Assembly (NCBI GenBank): GCA_038030265.1
Contig: CM075942.1
Coordinates: forward strand, 63,616,926 to 63,680,925
Reading direction: 5' to 3'
From: Corythucha ciliata
Lineage: Eukaryota; Arthropoda; Insecta; Hemiptera; Tingidae
DNA: 64,000 bases
This document shows, in pieces, positions 33,820-43,600 of this stretch. The position numbers and the translations under genes were made by a program. Below the pieces are notes generated by a model. The model was not told where the DNA came from and did not search any database. It was given only the letters and a program-made list of their open reading frames with translations. How positions within the stretch are numbered: position 1 is the first letter of the stretch; every line of letters begins with the position of its first letter.

Positions 33820-34080
33820 AGGCGTGGATTTAGGATTTGATCAAGGGAGAGAAGGGGGGCTTGAGAAACTTCGTGCTTGGATCTACTAAAAATGTCTTGA
33901 CAGCCATTCGCTGCTTAAACATAGCTAAATAAGCTATTTTCGCCATAAAAACGGAGACGCTGATGACTAATTGTGCCCTGAAAATAGCCAAAATGACCAT
34001 TTTTAGGGTTCGTGAAGTCATTTTGGCTATTTTTAGGGCACAGTTAGTCAGTTTACCTATGTGAACTGACATTTAGCTAT
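33820..34080 (+). repeat. Family-2 array with its conserved leader
   Basis: GTGGATTTAGGATTTGATCA, a GGGGGG tract, GCTTGAGAAACTTCGTGCTT and TCTACTAAAAATG form a leader matching that at 18695-18765. Family-2 units follow, partly as an inverted pair (TGAAAATAGCCAAAATGACC / GTCATTTTGGCTATTTTTAG). Confidence 0.65.
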
Positions 34081-34083
34081 GTG

Positions 34084-34680
34084 AAAATGTCCGCCGTCAT
34101 GTTTTCCGTTGGACAATAATCGATTTCGACCTCATTCTTTTCCACAACTTCGCGGACAAAGTGTGCTTTGATGGCGATGTGCTTCGATTTCGTTCGATTG
34201 GGCTTTTCGTCCAGCTCAGAGTTGCCTGATTGTCGGTCAGAATTTTTATTGAAGTCGAAGGAAGGCTGAGGTCTCTTCTAAGGTTCCTAAGATGTACGGC
34301 TTCCTTTGACGCTTCCGTTAGAGCCATGTATTGGCTCTCCGCGGTCGATTGTGCCACAGACTTTTGTTTTTTAGATTCCCAGCAGATCACAGATCCGGCA
34401 AATAGGAAACAGTAGCCTGATGTGTACGAGCGTCCGTCGATTCAATCTCTCCAATTAGCGTCTGAAAAACCATTCATGTCGTTGCTTTATTTGCAAAAAT
34501 GAAGCCAGTATTTTTCGTGCATGCCTTTTAGATATCGCAGAACTCGTTTTGCGGCGTTCCAATGCTCAATTTGGTAGCAGGTATTGCGAAGACGAATTGC
34601 GAGAGATAGCTAACCGAAAAAGCTATGTCTGGCCGAGTAGCGGTCGCGAGGTAATTGGGAGAGCCAATTAGAAGCGTGCA
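34084..34680 (-). pseudogene. Copia-type retrotransposon: end of RT and RNase H (3' fragment)
   Basis: Read on the minus strand from 34680, homology is continuous through three frames: IGSPNYLATATRPDIAF (the RT-RNase H linker), HWNAAKRVLRYLKG, FSDANW (RNase H), ICWESKKQKSVAQSTAESQY (the SKKQ..V..S..E.EY signature), KEAVHLRNLRRDL, LTDNQ, then after a frameshift KSKHIAIKAHFVRE and the TENMTADIF end motif. Several frameshifts and a nonsense codon make it inactive. It is the downstream part of the element whose upstream pieces are at 35688-35918 and 36703-36810. It ends abruptly at a family-2 array, with no LTR visible. Confidence 0.88.
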
Positions 34681-34865
34681 GCTAATCAGGATTTTTTATC
34701 TCCTATCTTTCGGAAGGCATTCGTGTTATCAGTTCAGTGTTTTCTCTATGAAAAGTGGAATAAATCTTAAGTTTTTCTCGCTTTTTCTAGGAACAGGGTA
34801 ATTTTGAAATCTTATACTTTTGTAAGCTAGTAGTAGAATTAAATTAATACATTTTTAACTTCTAG

Positions 34866-35437
34866 ATGAAAGCTGAAGTGAAGGAGAGGCTCGGTGAGCT
34901 GAGGGCCCTCGTCGGAGGGTTCGACCCAAGTTCAGCCGTGGACTCGGAGTTCTCCCATTATATGTCTCAGCTACCGAGTGTCTCGTTTGTGGATGTTGTA
35001 GCGTATTTATACGGGAAAAAAAGTGCCTACACTGCCGAAGAACTTAAAAGTGTGAAGTCGTGTGACGCTTACAAACCTCTCTTGTGTGAATGGGTCCGGG
35101 AAGTGTCCCTTAAGCGCCCCATACACTATGCGATTGCCTGCAGGCCGTCGCCTCAAGAGGCGACCGTTCGGCCAAAATCGCCGGGTATCATACACTGTCA
35201 GTCAACGATCTCACGTCCGATCCTAGCCGGTCCTACGGCCACATACCTCCAGTTTTCACGGACTGCAGGTGGACTGCAGTCCATGGCCTTCAGATTAACT
35301 GAAAATGTGTGGGTAACCCCGATCGACGGCCTCACGATTGGCTTCAGTTAAACTGACAGTGTATGGGGCGTTTTAAAGGAGAAGTGACTACTGTGCCATC
35401 AAAGGCAAAGTATTTACGTTTTCATAATCAGTATTGA
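34866..35437 (+). pseudogene. N-terminus of a SWIM/YqaJ-type uncharacterised protein, interrupted by a MITE
   Basis: From ATG 34866 (directly after an AG acceptor-like site) the frame encodes about 82 residues before the MITE at 35110. The segment YTAEELKSVKSCDAYKPLLC followed by EWVREV resembles the YT..EL...KSLDAY....SGWV..V motif near the start of large metazoan proteins with SWIM zinc fingers and YqaJ-like exonuclease domains; these are multi-copy and often mobile. Across the MITE the frame resumes for about 20 codons and stops at 35435-35437. None of the downstream domains is present, so this is a fragment. Family assignment is from memory of the motif and is moderate at best. Confidence 0.45.
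35110..35376. mobile_element. TTAA-flanked MITE (about 259 bp), piggyBac-like target
   Basis: TTAA at 35110-35113 and 35373-35376 bounds an insert whose ends are inverted: GCGCCCCATACACTATGCG at the left and, in reverse, ACGCCCCATACACTGTCAG at the right. Further internal inverted motifs occur (CATACACTGTCAGTC near 35190). TTAA duplication is the hallmark of piggyBac-type transposition. It disrupts the frame of the SWIM-like ORF. Removing it together with one TTAA would leave that frame open. Confidence 0.8.
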
Positions 35438-35687
35438 AAGTTCAAGCATCAAAACAGTTGGGTACCCGACTTGGAGGCTTTTCCTCCAACTTATTTAAGC
35501 ATTCTCCCCTTCAAAATCCTCCTTTATATTAAGCAGAGGACTTGTAGCTTCATATTAATCTACTTTAATTACCTTGAGTGAACGAGAAGACTCACAAATA
35601 ATAAAAAATCACCTCATCACCATACAAAACTGCGTATTCTATGCCTTCCAAATAATCGATTAGTTTGATAGGCCGCACGACGCTAAT

Positions 35688-35918
35688 TAAACTTTGATAG
35701 GGCACGTCTATGGGTTGAGTTTCTGATTTTTGAAGTTTTAATTGAGTCTCCATCGGCGTCTTTGCGGCTTTCGAATTTTCCATATTGAATTTTCTCAACA
35801 ATTTGTCGATGTTAGCAGTTTGAACCATCGAAATTGAGTCATCTTTTGATCGTAAAAACTCAATTCCCAGGCAGTATTTGAGTTCGCCGATATCTCGCAT
35901 TTCGAATGAAGACATCAA
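35688..35918 (-). pseudogene. Copia-type RT (middle fragment)
   Basis: On the minus strand this reads SSFEMRDIGELKYCLGIEFL, then MVQTANIDKLLRKFNMENSK, TPMETQLKLQ and VPYQSLI, the standard copia RT stretch after the catalytic YVDD (F.M.DLG...YLGI...Q..Y...LL..F.M...K...TPM). It is cut on one side by the 995-bp insertion and on the other by the 780-bp TA-flanked element. Confidence 0.9.
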
Positions 35919-36136
35919 TAGACGATTTCCGTGAAAAAAGCGAAGGTTTAGAACTGCAGGTTATGGGTTTATTTCTAGTTGCCGAGAGCCTCTTTAACAG
36001 TATTATTTTTGTCAAATTGCTAGCATTACTACGAGTATATTTCGGTTTCAAATACTACAAGATTTTTGAGTTTTACGTTTATTTCGAGTCTACAATTACA
36101 CTTCCTTCGCGTGCTTCTCATCTAACGTCAGAAAAA

Positions 36137-36400
36137 TGCGATACTGTTGCTGCTTCGGCGACTGTACGAGTTCTTCCGTTCCAGGTCGACCTGGGGGCCT
36201 ATTCTCTAACTCCGAAGCAATAGCTTTTTCGCAGTCATATGTTTATTTCATTAAGTTTCTTCAAACAAATGAATGAAATAGACACATGGCTGGCGAAAAA
36301 AATATTGCTTGCTGTTAGAGAATAGGGCCCCAGGTTTCGATCCAGCTACTAAATTTATCCCTTTCCCTCATCAATACCGGCACTTGACTGAAAACGTCCT
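36137..36400 (+). pseudogene. Possible THAP-like zinc-finger start split by a MITE
   Basis: ATG at 36137 opens MRYCCCFGDCTSSSVP, then the MITE intervenes, then the same strand continues FDPATKFIPFPHQY. This is reminiscent of THAP-like domains (C-x2-4-C near the N-terminus followed by a KF..FP motif), which occur in several DNA transposon proteins. The remaining C and H ligands cannot be placed and the frame soon stops. Low confidence. Confidence 0.2.
36188..36336. mobile_element. MITE (about 149 bp), GGGGCCTATTCTCTAAC termini
   Basis: CTGGGGGCCTATTCTCTAAC at the left pairs with GTTAGAGAATAGGGCCCCAG at the right, and subterminal AGCAATAGC pairs with ATATTGCTTGCT. A loosely related terminus (CCTTTATTCTGTAACTCG) occurs at 46239. 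It is nested within the 780-bp element. Confidence 0.7.
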
Positions 36401-36702
36401 AAATTGAGGAAAAAAAGAAGAGGAAGTACATGTGAAGGCGTGTGATAAATGCGCAACTATGATGGGACTTCATGTTAAGGTGCCGCCGGAACGACGAGTT
36501 TTCATCGGTACATTTCGTGTGTCGCAGGCTTAAGAATATAATCAGAATTGAATAACTGCAAATGTGGTTTTAGTTTGACGGAAATGAGAGAAAAGTAAGT
36601 TCACTTTACACAACACAAGATAAAAGTAACCCATAACCTGGCCTAAGCGGGTTGCAAAACTGTTGAAGTAGGACTGAAGAGCGCATGAGTGGAAATCGTC
36701 TA

Positions 36703-36810
36703 TTCTCGTTTCAAGTGTTCTATCTGATCCTCGTTGCTTGTTGCAATGACGATTTCGTCGACGTAAACGGCTAGAAGAATTTTTTCTCCTTTATTTTTTG
36801 ACACTTACAC
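36703..36810 (-). pseudogene. Copia-type RT catalytic region fragment
   Basis: The minus strand reads KILLAVYVDEIVIATSNEDQ then IEHLKRE, matching the copia RT block ILL.VYVDD. The second catalytic aspartate is replaced by glutamate (YVDE). Upstream copia sequence is lost at about 36830 where another repeat begins. Confidence 0.85.
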
Positions 36811-36834
36811 TGGGAAAAATATGAGGCAAAAACA

Positions 36835-37400
36835 CGACTATGCTTAGCCGCTTTCACACGGCAAAAAATTTGCAGTCCTTTTATTCCGGCAGCGTTAGCC
36901 TTGTAAATTTACACGGCTACCGGACCTGCCGCAATGTTAGAGTCACACATGGCTGAGCCAGACACGGCTAACAATTCACGTTGATTCTCAGCCGAGTACA
37001 CGGCTACCCTTCACTGATAGCCTTGCAAACAGTTTACACGGTAGCCTTTGCCGTGTAATCAGTCAGATGTGGCCGAGCTGTCTTTGTCGCGTGAGCGGTG
37101 CTACATTATTGTCATGGCCTTGCACGCATTATAAACTTCACCGTGTTAGACTATCAGCTCAGTCGTGTTAATACGGGTGGTGTTGGTCGTGCCAACGTGC
37201 TGAATTGAGCCATGCGTACTTGGCTGTAATTGAGGTGCTTACACGACAGAAGCATAGCTAGCCCAGTCAAGTAGATCGTCTTGGGCACATGGCAAGCATA
37301 GACGTCCACCACGATTGTACGTAGTCGAGTCAACGCGACTGTTTGAGTCGTGCTATTCAGCAATACTCTCAATGTGAACTTGGTAGCCTGTGCAGTGAAC
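36835..37400. repeat. ACACGGCTA-rich segment, probably a decayed small transposon
   Basis: The sequence from GCCGCTTTCACACGGC onward contains many ACACGGCTA / TAGCCGTGT motifs in both orientations. A similar motif cluster occurs at 52798-52925. Ends and target duplication could not be fixed. Confidence 0.4.
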
Positions 37401-37891
37401 CTACAATTGCTCTATAGCCATGGCAGTATTGGCAGCAAAAGTAGTTGTATGGAAACGTTGAAGTACAGCGCTGTCTTTGCTTTCTTGTTTGACAAGTTAA
37501 GATATCCGAATAAAGCACTAATCACAAGTTTTAGAGTAAAAACGCGAGAATTAGCTTGTACGGGCTTAACTCGTCTTTTGAATGATATTCTCATTGCTTC
37601 GATATTCCCTCCAGCACGCATTCAAAACGCTTGCAGCTAGGAATTGAGTTCGGATCTCTTCAATTGATTGTCAAACTTTCGCTAAGATAGTCATGGCGAA
37701 AAACAAAGTTGTGCGTTGTGTATCATCAGCTCCATGCGAATGAATCAATACTTTAAGAGGATACTTCAGTTCAAATCGTGTACGAACCTGTTAAAAAAAA
37801 ACAAAAAAAAAACAGGGCATTAGAGCCGGACTTGTCATTCAAAACAAGAGGTTAACGAGGGACGTCGACAGGGGTAGACAGCCAGCTGTCG
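37401..37891. other. Unassigned sequence upstream of BEL/Pao gag
   Basis: An A-rich tract lies at 37792-37812. No LTR with TG...CA ends could be recognised before the gag remnant, although one would be expected near here. Confidence 0.35.
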
Positions 37892-38830
37892 ATGTTTTAT
37901 GTTTGTAATAAATTACAAGCTCATTTGAAAGCACTCGAGTCGCTCGGTGAAGAAATAAGTACCTGTGCCGCCCTGTTGAATCCACTCATCGAATCTTGTT
38001 TGGACGAAGACCTCATTAGACTGTGGCAGAGGTACCAACGGAGTTCTATGGGCATTCAAGATGGAGAATACGAATCGGAGATCTCAGAAAAAACGACGTT
38101 GGTGAACCTCTTGAAGTTCATTCAATGCGAGGTAGAAAACGAAGAGAAAATCAGCCTGACTCTTCGAGAGCAACGAACGCGAGATAAAGGACGATCTAAA
38201 GTCCAAGAATGTGGTGTGCTTACCGAAATGGCATCAGCAACTGGTTTGATGAACAAAACACAAACAAGTGGTTGTCCATTTAGCGACGGATCTCACCTAG
38301 CAGCGCAGTGTGACAGAGCGAAATCAATGAGTGTTTCCGAAAAGACTCAGATACTGTTTAAAAGAGGCGCCTGCGTGAAATGCTTGAAAATAGGGCACGT
38401 GAGGAGGAATTGTAGGTCACATATCAGTTGCCCGAAGTGCCGAAAAGGACATCAACCCCTGATGTGCCCAGAGACCGAAACCGGAAACGGTTCTTCATCG
38501 ATGAGTAAAGACGAGAAGGTGATCGAAAAAACTCTCACCTCCTTTTGTGCATCATCCGTTCAACTTCAAACGTTGTCGATTGTGGTCAATGGAGAAAAGA
38601 AACAGAAAAGGGTCAGGGCTTTGCTAGATTCTGGCTCTCAACGAAGTTATGTCTCCGAAAGCGTTGCAAAAGAACTCGGCCTTAAAGTCCTGCGTCGAGA
38701 GACAATGATACACGCACTGTTTGGAGGCCACGAAACTCGACCTGTTGAACATCAAGTCTTCCAACTTCGATGTGTCGACTTAGATGGAACGATCAGAAAG
38801 TCATATGCCATGACCTTGAACCGGTTGCCA
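37892..38830 (+). pseudogene. BEL/Pao retrotransposon: gag C-terminus, zinc knuckles and protease
   Basis: The frame begins in the gag-like DUF1759 region (ESLGEEISTCAALLNPLIES, LIRLWQRYQRSS, VNLLKFIQCEVE). It then carries three cysteine clusters typical of BEL: C-P at SGCPFSDGSHLAAQC, C-x2-C in GACVKCLKIGHVRRNC, and ISCPKCRKGHQPLMC, likely binding nucleic acid through zinc. A retroviral-type aspartic protease follows with the active-site motif ALLDSGSQRSYV. Near 38800 a frameshift passes the reading to the next frame. The start at 37892 is simply the first ATG; the true gag start is upstream or lost. Confidence 0.9.
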
Positions 38831-40069
38831 CGGAAGACTTCAAAGAAACATTGTCGGCAGCTGGAATCGTATTGCACGATGTGAAAGATGGACCGATCGA
38901 CGTTTTGATAGGGGCCGACATCTACGGAAAACTTGTCACTGGAGAAAAACTTGCGCTGCCCAACGGCATGGTCGCCTTGAAAACTCACCTAGGGTGGACT
39001 CCCATCGGTAGGCATCACACGACCAGTAGCATGGCGTCATTATAGTAACGACAAGTTTGGTAAACACTCAAGACGTAAAGAGGCTGTGGGATCTCGAAAC
39101 GCTCGGTATAACCGACCCTGCTAAAATGGCTCTCAAGGAGGATCGAGAGGTTTCTTTGAGAAAACTATCAGGATCGTGGAGGGACGGTATGAAGTCAGAC
39201 TGCCTCATCGTGAAGATCACCCGCCACTACCAACAAATCAGACTCTCGCTCGGGAGAGAACTCGTAAAAAGATCGAGAAACTCAATCTGAATGGCAAACT
39301 GGACGACTATGTTTCGGTTTTCTATGAATGGCTGGATGAGAAAGTTATAGAAGACGTCACTTTCGAAGGCTCTAGTTTGGGGACTCATTACCTCCCACAT
39401 TGTCCCGTATACAAAGAGGAGGGAACGACGAAGGTTAGACCCGTTTTTGACGCGTCTGCTAGCATAAAGGGCAAGCCCTCTCTCAATGACTGCCTTGAGT
39501 GTGGAGAAAACTTGATTGAGTTGATCCCTTCGGTTCTACTTCGTTTCCGAGAACACGAAATAGGGGTGAGCGCAGACATCCGTCGGGCGGAGGATAGGAG
39601 TTCACGAAAACGATCGTGATCTACTAAGATTCTTTCGTCCCCTTGATAATGGGAGCCTCCAGATCTGTCGACACGCCCGAGTAGTGTTCGGAGTGAATTG
39701 CAGCCCATTCCTGTTGGGAGCCACTCTCGCTTTTGACGCTTTTGTTCTCATTTAAAGCTTTGTTCACAGGAAGATGTGGCGAAAAATCGAGGTTGGCCGA
39801 TCGAAATTCTCCAAATGTTGTCCCGCAGTTTTTACCTTGACAATTGTTTAGTTAGCGTAAGTAATGTTAATGAGCTGGAGACATTTATTAGAGTCGCAAA
39901 GGATGCCCTCGCAGAAGGCAAATTCGACCTTAGAGAATGGAGCTGGTCTCTAAACAAAGAAGACGACGGAACAGAAGACGTAACCAAAGTTTTAGGACTT
40001 CTATGGGACCGGCAAAATGATAGCCTGAAAGTCAGCCGCTCAAGGATTTGGACGTTTCCTGTATAACGA
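38780..40069 (+). pseudogene. BEL/Pao retrotransposon: protease end and reverse transcriptase, frameshifted
   Basis: Homology continues across several frames: IDVLIGADIYGKLVTG and HLGWTPIG (protease-RT linker, to 39040), RLWDLETLGITDP, RYEVRLPHRE, SLGTHYLPHCPVYKEE, TTKVRPVFDASASIKGKPSL and VLLRFREHEIGVSADIRRAE (RT fingers and palm, 39090-39600), then in another frame LRFFRPLDNG and RHARVVFGVNCSPFLLGATL, and from 39776 MLSRSFYLDNCLVSVSNVNE with FDLREWSWS. The metal-binding motif reads YLDN rather than YVDD; variants with N at the last position are known to me from related insect BEL elements. At least four frameshifts plus stops at 39043-39048. Confidence 0.9.
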
Positions 40070-41853
40070 AAAGAAAGCTTTTGTCAGTTTCACAACGAGT
40101 GTTTGATCCTGTTGGCTTTACTTGCCCAGCCTTTCTAACCCCAAAACTTCTAATCCAACAGTCGTGGGAAAGGAATACCGGATGGGATGAACCCTTAGAT
40201 GAAGAATTGGCTAAAAAATTTCATAAATGGTTTGAGTCGTTGGATGCCATTTTTCAAGTTGAAATCCCTCGGTGGATTTTTGGTGGGAGAGGCGAACGAG
40301 TTGAAATCCACGTTTTCGTCGATGCCAGCTCTGTAGCGTACGCCACTGTAGTTTTTGCAAGAGTCGAAAAAGCCACTGGTGTCAAAGTCAGTCTATTAGC
40401 AGCTAGAACACGGGTTAGTCCGTCGCGAGATATAACAATCCCTCGATTGGAACTTTTAGGTGCTAATGTTGGGGCCAGACTTTTTAGCACCGTAAAGGAA
40501 GCATTAACTTTGAACGTCGACTACGTACACCTGTGGTCAGATTCTACTACCGTCCTTGCGTGGGTTCAGCGAAAAGAGCCATGGAACGTCTTTGTACGGA
40601 ATCGAGTAGAAGAGATTCGAAAACTAACTCTCGTTGAAAAATGGAGACACGTGGTGGGCGAATCAAATCCTGCTGACCTGCCCACAAAAGGCTGTACGCC
40701 AAAGGAACTAGTTGCATCCCGATGGTGGGAGGGACCCGCGTGGTTACGTCAACCAGAAAATGAGTGGCCCAAATCCATAGTGCCGTACCAAGAGGAAGAG
40801 ATCATCAAAGAACGACGCAAAGCAGTGGTCGTAACGACCAATATCGACGGAATTGGGATCGACGAATTTTTGAGGAAGTTTTCGAGTTTTTCTAGGATCG
40901 TCCGACTCGTAGCTTGGGTTAGGCGATTTTCAATCAACTGTCGGACGAAGAATAATAAGATCGTCGGGGAGCTCTCTAAAAATGATTTGGATCAAGCTGA
41001 GACGTGCATCTGGATCATGACGCAAAAAAGTGAATTCACCGGAATCGACGACACAAAAATCTCGAATTTCAATCCTTTTGTTGACGAGTACGGGTTGATA
41101 CGATTTAGAACGCGGTTGACTAACCGTCCTGATGCAAATACGTTTCTGACACATGTCATCCTCTCCAAGGACAGTCCAGTATTGTCCTTGATGATAAAAG
41201 AAATGCACTTGAAGAATAAACACGTTGGGTCACAGGGGCTCATGGCACTTCTACGAGAAAAACATTGGGTCATCGGTTCAAGGAAAATAACTAGGAAGAT
41301 CGTAAAGGAATGTGTCAGGTGTCAAAGACACTCCAGTCGTAGTTGTCAAATGGAAGAACCAGCGTTACCAAGAGACAGAGTGAGAGACGCACGTCCATTC
41401 GAGGTGGTTGGAATCGACCTTTGCGGTCCCATTTACTTGCGCTCAGGATGCAAGTCTTGGGTATGCATATTTACCTGCGCCGTTATAAGAGCCGTACATC
41501 TGGAACTGGTGGATTCTTTATCGAGAGAAGTCAAGACTGGTGACCTTGTTTTGGTCGGAAGCGATAACAAAAAAAGAATCGAGTGGCCGTTGGGACGAGT
41601 TATTGAATTATTTCCGGGAAGTGACAGAAGGGTGCGTCTGGTGAAGGTTCTAACGAAAACGGGTGAAATTTTACGTCCCATCCAAAGACTGTACCCCCTC
41701 GAAATATCCAGCCCACAACCTTCAGAGGACACTCCAACACAACCTGCTCCATCGCTCGACACCGACACTGATCCCGTAACAGACGATGCCGGCTCCGGAA
41801 TCTTGTTCGACGGTTCTAAAAATACGGATGTATGCACTAGATCAGGCCGTTAA
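40048..41853 (+). pseudogene. BEL/Pao retrotransposon: RNase H and internally deleted integrase
   Basis: This is the longest open frame in the window. It carries the RT connection (SQRVFDPVGFTCPAFLTPKL, WDEPL), an RNase H-like domain (VFVDASSVAYATVVF, RLELLGANVGARL, LWSDSTTVLAWVQR, HVVGESNPADLPTKG), the integrase zinc-binding motif (H..KHVG then CVRCQRHSSR) and the start of the catalytic core (FEVVGIDLCGPIYL, AVIRAVHLELVDSLS). At about 41523 it jumps directly to VKTGDLVLVGSDNKKRIEWP of the C-terminal domain, an in-frame deletion of some 165 residues judged against the 5543-6737 element. The second D and the E of the DDE triad are gone, so it cannot catalyse integration even though the frame is open. 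Confidence 0.92.
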
Positions 41854-41962
41854 GTCCGGCCTCCGGTGCGACTGGACATATGAAGTTGGACTTTTGGACG
41901 AGTATTCAGCATGCGCAAATTATTCGTTCGTACGGTTTGTCACAGAAGGATAAGAAAAGGGG
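41854..41962 (+). other. 3' tail of the BEL/Pao element and junction with a non-LTR fragment
   Basis: The TRSGR-type tail stops at 41853 and similarity to the tail of the first BEL element (GGAC..GGTGCGACTGGACAT) continues briefly. No LTR is visible before the non-LTR RT begins, so the 3' end was lost at this junction. Confidence 0.4.
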
Positions 41963-42620
41963 ATGCACACCATGGCGACCTTTTATGATTTAACAAAGGC
42001 TTTCTATTGCGTCTCACACGAGTTATTGTTAAGTAAGTTGTCCAAGTACAATTTTTCCGGAAGGGCTATTAATATGATGAGGTCATACTTGAAGAACAGG
42101 TTGCAATGTACGTGGATTTCGCATAGTAATAAGTCAGATTTCTCAGTGGTCACCATTGGCGTTCCCCAGGGGTCGATCCTGGGCCCAATATTGTTTTTTT
42201 TTTTTATTAACGACCTGCCTGGAAGCTTGGAGGTCTCATTTTTCCCCCTTATATGCCGATGAAACGGCATCTGCTTGACAAAGCCATGACCTAGAGGTTG
42301 TGAAGCAAAGGACGGACTGTGATAATAGAACCATACTCGATTGGCTCAATGTGAACAACTTGTAATTGAATGACAACAAAACTGTGATAAAGCTATGTAG
42401 TTTAAGGAAAAATTTTGATATTGATACCAAAGATATAATTGTTTTTTTATGGTTAAACTTTGACAAGAATTTGAATTGGTCCGTTCACTGTGATAAGTTA
42501 TCAAAAAAGTTGTTAAAAATATTCTACTTGCTGAGATGCTGAGATTTTTCTTTATTATCGTTGTGAACTCTAAAATGCCTAGTTTTGACGTTGTATAACA
42601 TTCTATGTGCCTACAAAAAA
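41940..42620 (+). pseudogene. Decayed non-LTR retrotransposon RT fragment (CR1/Jockey-like)
   Basis: From about 41963 the frame encodes ATFYDLTKAFYCVSHELLLS, YNFSGRAINMMRSYLKNRLQ, then the diagnostic VTIGVPQGSILGPILFFF and INDLPGSLE. After a frameshift near 42240, YADETASA follows, where the catalytic pair would normally be YADD. Downstream LNDNKTVIKLC and FDKNLNWSVHCDKLSKKLLK match the thumb region. The element is truncated at both ends and ends against an AATAAAGAATG(AAAG)n tail. It overlaps a shorter but different stretch of RT than the copy at 13128-14300. Confidence 0.85.
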
Positions 42621-42625
42621 ATAAA

Positions 42626-42631
42626 GAATGA

Positions 42632-42671
<40 letters not shown>

Positions 42672-42672
42672 A
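42626..42672 (+). repeat. (GAAA)n microsatellite, 3' tail of the non-LTR element
   Basis: About eleven GAAA units directly follow AAAAAAATAAAGAAT, consistent with a simple-repeat 3' tail of a non-LTR retrotransposon. Confidence 0.85.
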
Positions 42673-42699
42673 TAAGTGCATTGCATTGATAAACGAAAC

Positions 42700-43600
42700 C
42701 GTAGTGCCATAACATGGGTAAACTGACAATTTGCGCCTTAACCAACTTCAATGCCTAAACTGGCTATTGCTGCCTTCAAAATAGCCAAACTTGATATTCG
42801 CACATGGAGAATGGCTGAATTGCTAATTCACGCTTTGAAAATTGCCAAACTGGCAATTCTCGCTCTAATAACGACATAACTGACCATTCGGACCCAAAAA
42901 AATCAAAGGTGACGATTCGTGCCCTGAAAATAACACATTGACTATTCATGCCCCGAAAACAGCCACAGTTAGCGCCGTAAAAATGGCCAAACTGGCTATT
43001 TACGCCCCAGAAATGGCATAATCGTACTGGCAATTCACGCTTTACGCAATACAAAAATGGCCAAACTGATCATTTGCGCCCTACAGAGGCTACGGATGGT
43101 GTCGTGCGAAGATGGATTCGCGCCTTTGAAATGGCCATCAGCACTAAAAAAAAAATTGCCAGCTTGGTTATTCTCGCCTTACAACCATATACTGACCACT
43201 GGAGTTTGCGCACCAAACATGGGTCGTCCCTAACTTGCCAACTAATTAATCCCTCCCCTCGCGGCGTTGATTACACGCACCTTAAGGATAATCTGAGTAA
43301 TTGCTTGACTGGGTAGTAATCACGCCCCAAAATGGCTGACCGGAGCATTCGTGCTGCTCTTGAAATGACGAAACTTGCAATTCGTGCTTCTAAAATAGCC
43401 AAACTGAGCCTTCGCGCCTTGAAAACGGCTAAACTACAGACCTGTCCTACAGGCCTGTCCTAAAAATAGCCGAATTGATCATTTTGCACCTTGCAGATGG
43501 CGTAACTGACGACTCATCTCATTAATTTGATGACTTGCTGCGCCGAAAAACTGTCTATTCGCGTCCTAAAAATGGCTACATTGTGGATTAAGGGTGAGGT
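42700..43600 (+). repeat. Degenerate ~31-bp tandem array, family 2
   Basis: AAAATGGCCAAACTGGCTATTTACGCCCC, AAAATTGCCAAACTGGCAATTCTCGCTCT and many related units fill the interval with strong divergence. Open frames here are repeat translation. Confidence 0.7.

Larger units (their letters stand above)
34687..35681 (+). mobile_element. 995-bp insertion in copia with 6-bp duplication (GCTAAT)
   Basis: GCTAAT at 34681-34686 and at 35682-35687 flanks the insertion. Removing the insert plus one copy restores continuous copia homology (PYQSLI running into CTLLIGSPNYLA on the minus strand). The insert ends (CAGGATTTTT and GGCCGCACGAC) are not inverted repeats, and no poly(A) tail is seen, so the class of mobilisation is unclear. 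It carries an exon-like frame at 34866-35437 preceded by pyrimidine-rich acceptor-like sequence (CTTCTAG|ATG). Confidence 0.75.
35921..36700. mobile_element. TA-flanked inverted-terminus element (780 bp) in copia
   Basis: GACGATTTCC at 35921 and GGAAATCGTC ending at 36700 form a perfect 10-bp inverted repeat flanked by TA (35919-35920, 36701-36702). Excision would rejoin the copia RT (LKRE running into MSSFEMRDIG). It contains a possible THAP-like finger start at 36137-36400 and a nested MITE at 36188-36336. TA duplication suggests a Tc1/mariner-like mechanism, but the TIR is short and no DDE/D catalytic motif is visible. Confidence 0.7.

Noticed and set aside
37401..37891. 5' LTR of the second BEL element
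   Set aside because: No TG...CA-bounded segment with inverted ends could be identified and no counterpart exists downstream.
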